From assembly GCA_017540385.1 (NCBI GenBank), contig JAFYBD010000077.1, positions 1 through 11,824 of the forward strand: DNA of 11,824 nt, given 5' to 3'. Of this stretch, positions 1 to 7,460 are shown one piece after another; the stretch's first letter is position 1; each line of letters begins with the position of its first letter. Under the pieces are notes generated by a model that saw only the letters and a list, made by a program, of their open reading frames with translations, made no database searches and was not told the origin of the DNA. Source of the DNA: Lentisphaeria bacterium. GTDB taxonomy: Bacteria > Verrucomicrobiota > Lentisphaeria > Victivallales > UBA1829. The position numbers and the translations under genes are program-made.

Positions 1-199
1 AAGTCCAACTGGTAAGATTTTCGGTGGTTACCTTCAGGTAGCCACGCTCAAATCTTCCTGCATTGGTCTTTTTGCCCATTCGCTGAAAATCCATCCGATC
101 GAATTTTTAGAGATACCCTCAGGAAACAAGAACGCGCGGAGCCCGGACGCGCCACCGTCGGCAAACCCCGGCACCACGCTAAACAGCGAGACCTTCACC
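1..199. other. Leader region before the sugar-kinase gene, no confident gene
   Basis: This stretch holds no gene I can support. The frame of the downstream kinase stays open from base 2 to its ATG at 200, but it contains no ATG, GTG or TTG start, and the DNA is less GC-rich than the following gene, so I treat it as non-coding. In frame 1 the first bases read KSNW followed by TAA at 13-15, which could be the tail of an upstream gene, though four codons prove nothing. The only clear structure is the hairpin at 15-55. Confidence 0.4.
15..55 (+). terminator. Two-part hairpin, possible terminator or RNA structure
   Basis: The inner stem pairs GTGGTTACC (24-32) with GGTAGCCAC (37-45) around the tetraloop TTCA; all nine pairs form, one of them G-U. 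An outer stem pairs AGATTT (15-20) with AAATCT (50-55) across a small internal loop. A T-rich stretch (TCTTTTT) follows at about 67-73, but not directly after the stem, so this is not a textbook intrinsic terminator. It may end an upstream transcript whose stop could lie at 13-15, or it may be a leader structure for the kinase operon. Confidence 0.35.
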
Positions 200-1615
200 A
201 TGTCCGGAATCACACCCGAAAAAACGAGCGCGAACAGTGCGCCGACGCCGTGTCTGGAACCCGGATACCGTCCGGCCGTGCTCGAAATCCGCGCGTTCCG
301 GGCCGAGGTCCGCGCATCCGGCAGGGCCGTGCCCGTGAAACTCGCCGCAGTCACGCCCGACGGACAGGCCGTCTCCGCGGAAACGGTCGTGTTCGGTTCA
401 CCGTCGGCGAACGAAGCGGAAGCGAATCTGCGTCACGCGGAACGCCTGGTGAAGATGCTGTTGTGGATCGGGGGCGGAAGCCGGATCGTCGTGGCGGGTT
501 CGGATGAACTCGCGAAAGGCCTCGCCGCGATTTACGCGCCGGGCGGGGCACGGGCGTTCGACGCGGCGTGCATGGGCAGAATCTACGAAACGCCCCTCGC
601 TGTGACTTCGGTTTCCTATGACGACGCACCGGAATCGGCTGAGCCCTTAAACGGCCTGGGGCGACATTCCGAGGGATGCCGCATCGGATTCGACCTCGGC
701 GCGAGCGACCGCAAATGCGCCGCCGTGATCGACGGCGAACTGGTGTTCTCCGAGGAGGTCCCGTGGAACCCCTCCGCCATGGCCGATCCGGCGTGGCACC
801 GGGCGGAGATCAACGACTCCATCCGCCGGGCGGCGGCGCATCTGCCGCGCATCGACGCGATCGGGGGGAGCGCGGCCGGCGTCTACATCAAAAACCGCGT
901 GCGCCTGGCGTCGCTTTTCCGCAGCGTCCCTGCGGAACGTTTCGAGGCGGAAGCGGCACCGATCTTCGAGCGCATCCGCGACGACTGGGGCGGCGTGCCG
1001 TTCGCGGTCGTGAACGACGGCGAAGCAGCCGCGCTCGCGGCCTCGATCCAGCTCGGCCGGAACAGCGTCCTGGGCGTGTCGTTCGGAAGCAGCATGGCCG
1101 GGGGCTACGTGAACCCGGCCGGATTCATCACGGGGCGGCTCAACGAACTCGCGTTCGTGCCGGTCGATTTCTCACCGTCCGCCCCGGTCGACGAATGGAG
1201 CGGGGACGTCGGCTGCGGCGTGAACTATTTCTCGCAGCAGGGCGCGGCGCGGCTCGCGAACGCCGCCGGGCTCACGTTCCCGGCCGGGACGCCGCTCCCC
1301 GAACTGCTCGTCCGCGTGCAGGAACTCGCCTCGGCGGGCAACGAATCCGCGCTGAACGTCTTTCGCAGCATCGGAACGGCGTTCGGCTACGCGGTCGCAG
1401 GGTTCCGCGAATTCTACCCCGGACTCGGCACGGTCGTCGTGATGGGACGCGTCACGAGCGGCGTCGGCGGCGACCTCATCTGCCGCGAAGCGAACCGCAT
1501 CCTCGGGGAAGTCTTCCCCGAGCTCGACGTGAACGTCTCCGTCCCGGACGATTCCCTCCGCAGGCACGGGCAGGCCATCGCGGCCGCAACGCTCGCGCCG
1601 ATCCCCGGAAAATGA
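200..1615 (+). CDS. ROK-like sugar kinase with extra N-terminal region
   Basis: The predicted cytoplasmic protein has 471 residues. Residues ~160-465 resemble the ROK (repressor/ORF/kinase) fold. There is a phosphate-1 motif around D165-L-G, a catalytic-type N272-D273-G-E-A-A-A-L segment, and a Gly/Ser-rich phosphate-2-like segment (GVSFGSS) near 291-300. ROK proteins usually have about 300 residues, so the first ~150 residues are an additional region I do not recognise; no helix-turn-helix is evident, so a ROK repressor is unlikely. The usual Cys-rich zinc motif (CxCGxxGC) is degenerate here: only the final GC (C339) is kept, in the context SGDVGCGVNYFS. The ATG at 200 has no good Shine-Dalgarno. 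It is the first of three tightly spaced genes, 34 bp before the nucleotidyltransferase gene. It probably phosphorylates a hexose or amino sugar; the substrate is unknown. Confidence 0.75.
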   Translation: MSGITPEKTSANSAPTPCLEPGYRPAVLEIRAFRAEVRASGRAVPVKLAAVTPDGQAVSAETVVFGSPSANEAEANLRHAERLVKMLLWIGGGSRIVVAGSDELAKGLAAIYAPGGARAFDAACMGRIYETPLAVTSVSYDDAPESAEPLNGLGRHSEGCRIGFDLGASDRKCAAVIDGELVFSEEVPWNPSAMADPAWHRAEINDSIRRAAAHLPRIDAIGGSAAGVYIKNRVRLASLFRSVPAERFEAEAAPIFERIRDDWGGVPFAVVNDGEAAALAASIQLGRNSVLGVSFGSSMAGGYVNPAGFITGRLNELAFVPVDFSPSAPVDEWSGDVGCGVNYFSQQGAARLANAAGLTFPAGTPLPELLVRVQELASAGNESALNVFRSIGTAFGYAVAGFREFYPGLGTVVVMGRVTSGVGGDLICREANRILGEVFPELDVNVSVPDDSLRRHGQAIAAATLAPIPGK

Positions 1616-1649
1616 ACTTACTCAACCTCATCATAACAGGAGCATCCCA

Positions 1650-2561
1650 ATGAAAGAAACCACACTCGCAGTCCTGGCGGCCGGAATGGGCAGCCGTTAC
1701 GGCGGACTCAAGCAGATCGACCCCGTCGGCCCCAACGGCGAGATCATCCTCGACTATTCCATCCACGACGCCATGCAGGGCGGGTTCAACAAGGTCGTCT
1801 TCGTGATCCGGCGCGACATCGAACAGGCGTTCCGCGAGGCTGTCGGCGCGAAGTGGGAGAAACGCGTCGCCGTGGAATACGCGTTCCAGCAGCTCGACGC
1901 CCTCCCCGCCGGACACGCGATCCCCGAAGGACGGCAGAAACCGTGGGGTACCGGCCACGCCGTGCTCTGCGCCGCCGACAAGATCAACGGCCCCTTCGCG
2001 GCCATCAACGCCGACGATTTCTACGGCCGGAGCGGGTTCGTCCAGCTCGGAGCCGCCCTGAACGACAACACCGACCCGAAGCGACACTTCATGGTCGGAT
2101 ACGCCCTGCGGAACACCCTGTCGAAGTTCGGCTCCGTTTCACGCGGCGTCTGCGCAGCCAACCCCGACGGAACGCTGCGCGAGGTGGTCGAACGCACCAA
2201 AATCGAGCCCGACGGAGCGAACGGCGCGGTCGCGGCCGACGAGAACGGTGCCAAGCTCGCGTTCAGCGGCGACGAGATCGTCTCCATGAACTTCTGGGGG
2301 TTCATGCCCTCGGTCTTCGACGGTCTCCGCACGCGCTTCGAATCGTTCCTGCGCGAACGCGGCAACGAGCTCAAATCGGAGTTCTATCTCCCCGCGGCGG
2401 TCGCCGACATGATCGACGCCTCCGAGGCCACGGTCTCCATCCTGAAGAGCCGCGACTCCTGGCTGGGCGTGACCTACCGCGAGGACAAGCCGCGCGTGCA
2501 GGCCGGGATCGCCGAACTCGTGAACTCCGGCGTGTATCCCTCGCCGCTCTTCCCCGCCTGA
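1650..2561 (+). CDS. Sugar-phosphate nucleotidyltransferase-like protein
   Basis: The 303-residue protein belongs to the NTP_transferase (GT-A-like pyrophosphorylase) superfamily. The N-terminus carries the nucleotide-binding signature LAAGMGSRYGG-L-K (residues 9-21), the equivalent of GGxGTRL...PK. W99-G-T-G-H-A fits the base or sugar-binding loop. N120-A-D-D-F (residues 120-124) is the metal-binding acidic motif. Family members join a sugar-1-phosphate to an NTP to give an NDP-sugar and pyrophosphate; the exact sugar and nucleotide cannot be read from sequence. The start is well supported by AGGAG seven to eight bases upstream of ATG. It lies between the ROK-like kinase and a NahK-like kinase, only 16 bp before the latter, so it probably activates the sugar-1-phosphate made by that kinase. 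No truncation is seen. Confidence 0.8.
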   Translation: MKETTLAVLAAGMGSRYGGLKQIDPVGPNGEIILDYSIHDAMQGGFNKVVFVIRRDIEQAFREAVGAKWEKRVAVEYAFQQLDALPAGHAIPEGRQKPWGTGHAVLCAADKINGPFAAINADDFYGRSGFVQLGAALNDNTDPKRHFMVGYALRNTLSKFGSVSRGVCAANPDGTLREVVERTKIEPDGANGAVAADENGAKLAFSGDEIVSMNFWGFMPSVFDGLRTRFESFLRERGNELKSEFYLPAAVADMIDASEATVSILKSRDSWLGVTYREDKPRVQAGIAELVNSGVYPSPLFPA

Positions 2562-2577
2562 CGACACGGACACGACC

Positions 2578-3654
2578 ATGCAGCCCGTCACCGACCGCAC
2601 AGCACTGGAACAGGCCGCCGGCTTCGAGCTCGGCGGAACCCCGGTCTCGGCCAAAGCGTTCGGCAGCGGGCACATCAACGACACCTTCGCCCTCACGGTC
2701 GCGAAACCGGCATCCGACGCGGCCGTGCGGTTCGTTCTGCAGCGGGTGAACCCGCGCGTCTTCCCGAACCCCGCCGGGGTCATGGACAACATCGTCCGCG
2801 TGACCAGGCATCTGCGCGAGAAATACGCGATCCTGCCGGACGCCGCCCGGCGCGTGATGACCGTGGTCCCGGCGAAGGACGCCCGGCCGTACCATCTCGA
2901 CGCCGAGGGGGCCTGCTGGCGGTGTTACCGCATGATCGAGGGTGCGCACACGATCGACGCCGTGCAGACGCTCGAACAGGCCCGGACCGCGGCGTTCGCG
3001 TTCGCGCGTTTCGCCCGCGACCTCTCCGACCTGCCGCCCCCGAGACTGCACGAGACGATCCCGGGGTTCCACGACACTCCGGCGCGGTTCCGCACGCTCG
3101 AAAAGCTCGCGGAGGAGGATCCCTTCCGCCGGGCAGCCTCGACCGGGCGGGAACTCGCCGAACTCCGCGCGATGAAACACCTCGCGCCGCTCATCACGGA
3201 CGCCGCGGCGTCGGGCGCGATCCCGGAGCGCATCACGCACAACGACACGAAGATCAACAACGTGATGCTGGACGACGCGACCGGCGAAGGCGTCTGCATC
3301 GTGGACCTCGACACCGTGATGCCGGGGTATGCGCTGTACGATTTCGGCGACCTGGTGCGCGTGGCTGCGAATCCCGCGCGGGAGGACGCTGGCATACCCG
3401 GCGGGCTCACGGCGCGGCGCGACATGTATCAGGCCAGCGCGGAGGGATTCGAGGAGGGTTTCGGCGGCTACCTGACCGAACAGGAACTCAAGCTCATGCC
3501 GATGGCGGGCGCCGTCATCACGTTCGAACTCGCTGTGCGGTTCCTCTCCGACTACCTCGACGGCGACCGGTATTTCAAGACGTCCCGCCCGGGTCACAAC
3601 CTCGACCGTACGCGGACTCAGATCGCCCTCGCCCGGGCTCTGGAAGCCCTCTGA
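2578..3654 (+). CDS. NahK-like anomeric (N-acetyl)hexosamine kinase, APH fold
   Basis: The 358-residue protein is a phosphotransferase of the aminoglycoside-phosphotransferase fold. It closely resembles N-acetylhexosamine 1-kinase (NahK, about 360 residues), which phosphorylates GlcNAc/GalNAc at C1 in the lacto-N-biose/galacto-N-biose pathway. Visible hallmarks are an N-terminal GHINDTF loop, the catalytic HND segment at H221-N222-D223 continuing TKINNV, and the metal-binding VDLDTVMPG at 242-250 followed by a YDFGD motif. Relatives in databases are sometimes labelled mucin desulfatase, a name not supported by the fold. No strong Shine-Dalgarno precedes the ATG, so translation may be coupled to the nucleotidyltransferase gene 16 bp upstream. 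Together the two would turn a free amino sugar into an NDP-sugar. A related aminoglycoside or choline kinase is less likely given the motif match. Confidence 0.78.
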   Translation: MQPVTDRTALEQAAGFELGGTPVSAKAFGSGHINDTFALTVAKPASDAAVRFVLQRVNPRVFPNPAGVMDNIVRVTRHLREKYAILPDAARRVMTVVPAKDARPYHLDAEGACWRCYRMIEGAHTIDAVQTLEQARTAAFAFARFARDLSDLPPPRLHETIPGFHDTPARFRTLEKLAEEDPFRRAASTGRELAELRAMKHLAPLITDAAASGAIPERITHNDTKINNVMLDDATGEGVCIVDLDTVMPGYALYDFGDLVRVAANPAREDAGIPGGLTARRDMYQASAEGFEEGFGGYLTEQELKLMPMAGAVITFELAVRFLSDYLDGDRYFKTSRPGHNLDRTRTQIALARALEAL

Positions 3655-3665
3655 GCCGGCGTTTT
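3636..3665 (+). terminator. Candidate intrinsic terminator after the kinase operon
   Basis: GGCTC (3636-3640) pairs with GAGCC (3653-3657) around a 12-base loop, and GGCGTTTTT follows, giving a short stem with a T-run. The stem overlaps the NahK-like stop codon. It is a modest candidate: the stem is short and the loop long. Confidence 0.35.
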
Positions 3666-3797
3666 TCTCCCCATTTTCCTCATCTCTCCGCGTTTCCCGC
3701 GCACCTCCGCCTCGAAAGAGCGTACATCCGAGAGGCTCCGTTTCGCATGTTTACGGGTCATTTTTCCGCGGATTTTGCTTTTTTTCGGGAAAACAAG

Positions 3798-3826
3798 TTG
3801 AAATCGTAAGGTTTCTATGATATATT
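3798..3826 (+). promoter_or_regulatory. Sigma-70-type promoter for fmt and the RNase gene
   Basis: TTGAAA at 3798-3803 and TATATT at 3821-3826 are separated by exactly 17 bases, in an AT-rich island between GC-rich genes. Transcription would start near 3833, about 30 bases before the fmt ATG. The rest of the roughly 200-bp gap (3655-3797) shows nothing else I recognise. Confidence 0.65.
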
Positions 3827-3861
3827 AAAGTTTAACATTTTTCGGACCTTACATCAAGACC

Positions 3862-4851
3862 ATGACATCTCAACCGCGCATCGTATTCATGGGAGCAGGC
3901 ATTTTCGCCGTCCCGATCCTGGACGCCCTGGCAGGCAGTCCGGACCTTACGCTGGCCGCCGCAGTGACCCAGCCCGACCGGGCGGCAGGGCGGAAGCGCG
4001 TGCTCACGCCTACGCCTCTGGGGCGTCACGCCGATGCCGCGGGGATCCCCTGCGAACGCGTCCAGTCCGTGAACACGCCGGAATTTCTGGCGCATCTGGA
4101 GACGCTGAAGCCGGACATGATCGTGGTGGTGTCGTTCGGACAGATCCTGCGGGAACCGGTGCTGAACCTGCCGCCGCTGGGCTGCCTGAACGTCCATGCG
4201 TCCCTTCTCCCGAGATACCGCGGGGCGTCGCCCATCACCACCTGCGTATTGAACGGAGACGAAGTCACGGGAGTGACATTCATGCGGATGGAGCGGGGTC
4301 TGGATACGGGGCCGATCTACGAGATGCACCGTATGCCGGTCAACCCGCAAATGACCGCAGGAGAACTGGAAAAGGAACTCTCCGTCATGGCCGGACAGCG
4401 CATCTGCGCCTGCATCGGCCGCATCGCCCGGGGCGAAATCGAGCCCCGGCCACAGCCGGAGGAAGGTGTTTCCCTGGCGGTCAAGATCCGCAAATCCGAC
4501 GGATTCGTGTCGTGGAACGAAGACGCAGCCGTCCTGGAACGAAAGGTGAGGGCTTACCATAACTGGCCGTCGATGGCGTTCCGCGTGGCAATCCGCGGCA
4601 GGATCATCTCGGTCAAAATCACGAAAGCGTCCGCTACGTCCTTCAAGGCGCCGGGGGCGGTCCCGGGGAAAATCACTGCATTCGCCGACAACAGGATCAT
4701 GGTGTCCTGCGGCTCCGGTTCCCTGCTGCTCGACCGCATCGTGCCCGAAGGAAAAAAGGAAATGTCCGTCGCCGATTTCCTGAATGGCGCACACCTCTCC
4801 GCAGGCGACCTGCTGCTGGACGGAACCCCCGAACGCCAGCCAAACCAATGA
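3862..4851 (+). CDS. fmt: Methionyl-tRNA formyltransferase
   Basis: This cytoplasmic enzyme transfers a formyl group from 10-formyltetrahydrofolate to the amino group of methionyl-initiator tRNA. The protein has 329 residues, against about 315 in E. coli. The formyltransferase core shows N110-V-H112-A-S-L-L-P-R-Y-R-G and D148 in GLDTGP, matching the family's catalytic Asn, His and Asp (N108, H110, D146 in E. coli) with a constant offset. The C-terminal OB-like domain begins around KIRKSDGFVSWNEDA (~residue 210). The N-terminus reads FMGAGIFAVP where most homologues have FMGTPEFAVP. The ATG has no clear Shine-Dalgarno, but a good promoter lies just upstream. def (peptide deformylase), a common neighbour, is not present. 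The gene lies 16 bp before the RNase E/G gene and is probably co-transcribed with it. Confidence 0.95.
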   Translation: MTSQPRIVFMGAGIFAVPILDALAGSPDLTLAAAVTQPDRAAGRKRVLTPTPLGRHADAAGIPCERVQSVNTPEFLAHLETLKPDMIVVVSFGQILREPVLNLPPLGCLNVHASLLPRYRGASPITTCVLNGDEVTGVTFMRMERGLDTGPIYEMHRMPVNPQMTAGELEKELSVMAGQRICACIGRIARGEIEPRPQPEEGVSLAVKIRKSDGFVSWNEDAAVLERKVRAYHNWPSMAFRVAIRGRIISVKITKASATSFKAPGAVPGKITAFADNRIMVSCGSGSLLLDRIVPEGKKEMSVADFLNGAHLSAGDLLLDGTPERQPNQ

Positions 4852-4867
4852 AAGTCCATCCGTACTC

Positions 4868-6538
4868 ATGCCTCAAGAAAAGAAACAAATCATCCTGAAC
4901 TGCGAGGAACTGGAGACCCGGTCCGCCCTGCTCATCAACGGACACCTCGAGGACTACCAGATCGAACGCAAGGGGGATGACATCGTCGCCGGGTCCATCT
5001 ACCTCGGCAAGATCACACGCATCGAGCCGGGCCTCGAAGCCTGCTTCGTCGACATCGGCGCGGAGAAGAACGCCTTCATGCACTTCCGCGACATGCTCCC
5101 GGCCTCCTACGACATCCTCGACAACATCAAAAAGATCGGAGAGGAACGCGAACGCGCCAAAGCCGCCGACGCTTCCCCGAAGAAGAAAAAACGCATCATC
5201 TCCCTCCTCAGCGAGAAGTTCCGCAGCCTCGTCACCGGCGGCGACCGCGCCAAACGGCTGAAGGAAATGGAGGAGAAGATCCATACCGGAAAGATGACCA
5301 TCGAGGACATCCCGAGGGTCTTCCCCGCAGGCTCCGAACTCCTCGTCCAGGTCACCAAGGGCCCCATCGGCACCAAGGGCGCCCGCGTGACGACGAACAT
5401 CACGATCCCGGGGCGTTACCTGGTCCTGCTGCCCTACTCCAAGCACATCGGCCTCTCCTCCCGCATCGAGGACCGCAAGGAACGCGACAGACTTCGCAAA
5501 ATCCTGCTGGGCCTGAAGCTCCCGGAGGGCATGGGACTCATCTGCCGGACCGTGGGCGAACACCGCAAGGCCGTGTTCTTCCAGCGCGACCTGGAAATGC
5601 TGCTGGAACTGTGGCAGAAGGTCGACAACGCCCTGCTGAAGCCGCGCGCGCCCGCGCTCGTCTACGCCGAACCCGATCTGCTGGAACGCACCGTGCGCGA
5701 CCTGCTGACCGACGACATCGACGAGATCGTGGTCGACGACAAGGAGAAGTACGACTTCCTCGTGGCCGCGCTCGACAAGTTCGTCGGGAACGACTTCAAC
5801 ACGCAGATCACGCGTCACAAGCGCGCCGAATCCATCTTCGACCGGTACAAAGTCACGCCGCAGGTGGCGGAAATCTACAACCGCATCGTGAACCTCCCCG
5901 GTGGCGGCTACCTGTGCATCGACGAGACCGAAGCGCTGGTCGCCATCGACATCAATACCGGCAAATCCAAGGCCGGAAAGGCCCAGCGCGAACTCATCCT
6001 GAACACCAACCTCGAAGCCGCGAACGAAATCGCGCGCCAGTTGAGGCTCCGCAACATCGGCGGGCAGATCGTCATCGACTTCATCGACATGGCGAACAGC
6101 TCCGACCGCGAACAGGTGAACCGCACCATGAACAAGCTCGCCGACCTCGACCGGGCGCGCACGAAAATCCTGCCCATCAGCAAATTCGGGCTTATGGAGA
6201 TGACGCGCCAGCGCGAGAGCGAGAGCGTGCAGGATTCGCTGTTCGATCCGTGCCCCTACTGCGGCGGCTCCGGCCATGTGAAATCCGCCATCAGCATGAG
6301 CGTGGAAATCCAGCGCCGTCTGCTCGAGGTCCTGAAACAGCGGAACCGTTCGAAGAAGGCCGCCACCGTCCGCGTGATCCTGAATCCGGCGGTGCTCGCG
6401 CGCCTCAAAAACAACGACGCGAAGATCCTCTACGAAATGGAGAGCAAATACGGCAAGGACCTGGAGTTCCGGGCCGACCCGGCCATCCACGTCGAGGAAT
6501 TCCGCCTCATCGACCCGAAGACGAACGAGCTTCTGTGA
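4868..6538 (+). CDS. rng: Ribonuclease E/G family endoribonuclease
   Basis: The 556-residue protein is the catalytic core of RNase E/G, a single-strand endoribonuclease for mRNA decay and rRNA/tRNA maturation. An S1 RNA-binding domain starts at ~40 (AGSIYLGKITRIEPGLEACF). The Mg-binding aspartates are D361 (AIDIN) and D404 (VIDFIDM), 43 residues apart as D303/D346 are in E. coli RNase E. The zinc-link CPYC at C462/C465 is also correctly spaced. It lacks the long C-terminal scaffold of E. coli RNase E, so it is RNase G-like in size. A Lys/Glu-rich insertion of about 50 residues (about 85-150) interrupts the S1 region. I chose the ATG at 4868 because an upstream in-frame ATG at 4784 would add 28 residues lying inside fmt and outside any domain. 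The 3' end overlaps the convergent minus-strand gene by 32 bp. Confidence 0.93.
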   Translation: MPQEKKQIILNCEELETRSALLINGHLEDYQIERKGDDIVAGSIYLGKITRIEPGLEACFVDIGAEKNAFMHFRDMLPASYDILDNIKKIGEERERAKAADASPKKKKRIISLLSEKFRSLVTGGDRAKRLKEMEEKIHTGKMTIEDIPRVFPAGSELLVQVTKGPIGTKGARVTTNITIPGRYLVLLPYSKHIGLSSRIEDRKERDRLRKILLGLKLPEGMGLICRTVGEHRKAVFFQRDLEMLLELWQKVDNALLKPRAPALVYAEPDLLERTVRDLLTDDIDEIVVDDKEKYDFLVAALDKFVGNDFNTQITRHKRAESIFDRYKVTPQVAEIYNRIVNLPGGGYLCIDETEALVAIDINTGKSKAGKAQRELILNTNLEAANEIARQLRLRNIGGQIVIDFIDMANSSDREQVNRTMNKLADLDRARTKILPISKFGLMEMTRQRESESVQDSLFDPCPYCGGSGHVKSAISMSVEIQRRLLEVLKQRNRSKKAATVRVILNPAVLARLKNNDAKILYEMESKYGKDLEFRADPAIHVEEFRLIDPKTNELL

Positions 6539-7043
6539 CCTCGCGGACGGGTTCCGCCGGAGGTTTGCCCGGATTCCGAGGCGGGCCTGCGGCCAGCGAC
6601 GTCATCACGGCCGCCAGCCGCCACGGCAGCCCGAGCAGGCCGTCGGGCGCGGCCATCGGCGGGAAATAGACCCCGGTGTCGGTCAGGATGCCGCCGTTCG
6701 CCAGGTGCCAGCACTCCTCGGCATACACATAATGCGTCTTCAGGTCGGCCAGCCAGTACACGCCGTCCTGATGGTAATAGCTGCCGTCGGCGTAGTAGCA
6801 GCAGTCCCCGATCCAGACCGGCGGGACCTCCTTTTCGGGCGGAACAGCCTCGGCTTCGCGGCGCTTCCGCTCCAGTTCGGCCGTCTGCTCCGGCGTGAGG
6901 AGCTGGAGTTCATTTTCGCCCCGACGGATCATCACGGGTTCCCGCCACACGGGCGCGTCGTCTCCGCCGCACATGCACGGCGCGAGCAATGCCGTCAGCG
7001 CCAGCGTTTTCAGCAGTTTCGAGGGGAGTTGGAACGTTTTCAT
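6507..7043 (-). CDS. Secreted protein of unknown function, 178 residues
   Basis: I do not recognise the family. The protein begins MKTFQLPSK followed by a hydrophobic stretch (LLKTLALTALLAPCMC), a signal peptide. A Cys after LLAP is not a good lipobox because of the Pro, so lipid attachment is doubtful. The middle (~85-130) is rich in Tyr, Trp, Cys and Gly (WIGDCCYYADGSYYHQDG), suggesting a compact extracytoplasmic domain. The C-terminal part has a weak hydrophobic segment and a Pro/Arg-rich tail that reads into the end of the RNase gene on the other strand. I start at 7043 rather than an in-frame ATG at 7091 because GGAG lies 8 bases upstream and the signal peptide starts there. The signal-peptide DNA nearly matches that at 8847-8913. 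It lies 29 bp downstream of the small lipoprotein gene. Confidence 0.7.
   Translation of the reverse strand: MKTFQLPSKLLKTLALTALLAPCMCGGDDAPVWREPVMIRRGENELQLLTPEQTAELERKRREAEAVPPEKEVPPVWIGDCCYYADGSYYHQDGVYWLADLKTHYVYAEECWHLANGGILTDTGVYFPPMAAPDGLLGLPWRLAAVMTSLAAGPPRNPGKPPAEPVREVTEARSSSGR
6977..7043 (-). repeat. Signal-peptide DNA repeat, copy 1
   Basis: These 67 bp encode the start and hydrophobic core of the 178-residue protein. They align without gaps to 8847-8913 with eight mismatches; the 48 bp at 6977-7024 have a single mismatch. The mature parts of the two ORFs do not resemble each other, so the duplication covers mainly the export signal. Confidence 0.85.
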
Positions 7044-7072
7044 GCGGATTACTCCAAAGTGGAAAGCCTGTT

Positions 7073-7441
7073 TTACGGTTTCCGTGTCCACAATACCCGT
7101 TGATTGAACTTCACGACATCGACTTGCGGAGGAATTTTGACTTCATATTCGAATGCGCCCTGTCCTTCCAATACCAGAGTTCCGGTCAGAACGATCGCAT
7201 TGCCGACCGTTTCCTGTTCGATGCTCTTGATCCCCCAGGCGCTTTCGGCATAGTCTCCCTTGATTTTCAGCGTCAGCATGCCGCGCTCTTCTTCATTCGG
7301 AATGATCGCCATGCTGGAAAGGACAAGATAATCTTCGTTGATCTCTTTCGTCGTTTCGCATCCGGCGAACAATGCAGCGATCAGGAAGACCGCGATGACA
7401 GCAAAGAAAGAGGTTCGGATGGTTTTTATGTTCGACATCAT
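7073..7441 (-). CDS. Small predicted lipoprotein, unknown function
   Basis: The 122-residue protein begins MMSNIKTIRTSFF, followed by a hydrophobic stretch ending LFAG-C28, a lipobox, so it should be lipidated after signal peptidase II cleavage. The mature ~95 residues (ETTKEINEDYLVL... to WTRKP) look like a small beta-rich domain, with a repeated pattern of short hydrophobic strands; I recognise no family. The frame stays open upstream to 7540, but that part lies inside the ATPase gene and precedes the signal peptide, so I start at 7441 (or the adjacent ATG at 7438), preceded by AAGGGATGAA. The leader and first codons match those of two other genes in the window. The gene follows the ATPase stop by 19 bp and could be read from the ATPase promoter. 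Confidence 0.78.
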   Translation of the reverse strand: MMSNIKTIRTSFFAVIAVFLIAALFAGCETTKEINEDYLVLSSMAIIPNEEERGMLTLKIKGDYAESAWGIKSIEQETVGNAIVLTGTLVLEGQGAFEYEVKIPPQVDVVKFNQRVLWTRKP

Positions 7442-7450
7442 TTCATCCCT
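7423..7450 (-). repeat. MMSN leader repeat, copy 3 (short)
   Basis: The block covers the ribosome-binding region (AAGGGATGAAATGATG) and the first codons MMSN-x-K of the small lipoprotein. It matches copies at 10242-10288 and 11196-11242, but similarity fades upstream of the ribosome-binding site, where the ATPase 3' end begins. Confidence 0.7.
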
Positions 7451-7460
7451 TCGATGGTAT

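Noticed and set aside
2371..3597. 408-codon open frame on the minus strand opposite the NahK-like gene
   Set aside because: Antisense shadow spanning two real genes, Arg/Glu/Val-rich, no domain.
4784..4867. Upstream in-frame start for the RNase gene
   Set aside because: The extra 28 residues lie within fmt, look like an off-frame reading, and precede the domain start; ATG 4868 fits the family better.
3832..4869. 345-codon open frame on the minus strand opposite fmt
   Set aside because: It mirrors fmt, is rich in His/Arg/Gln as antisense frames of GC-rich genes usually are, and shows no motif.
4697..6490. 597-codon open frame on the minus strand opposite the RNase gene
   Set aside because: It is the antisense shadow of a clearly conserved GC-rich gene; the Asp/Val/Leu-biased translation has no recognisable domain.
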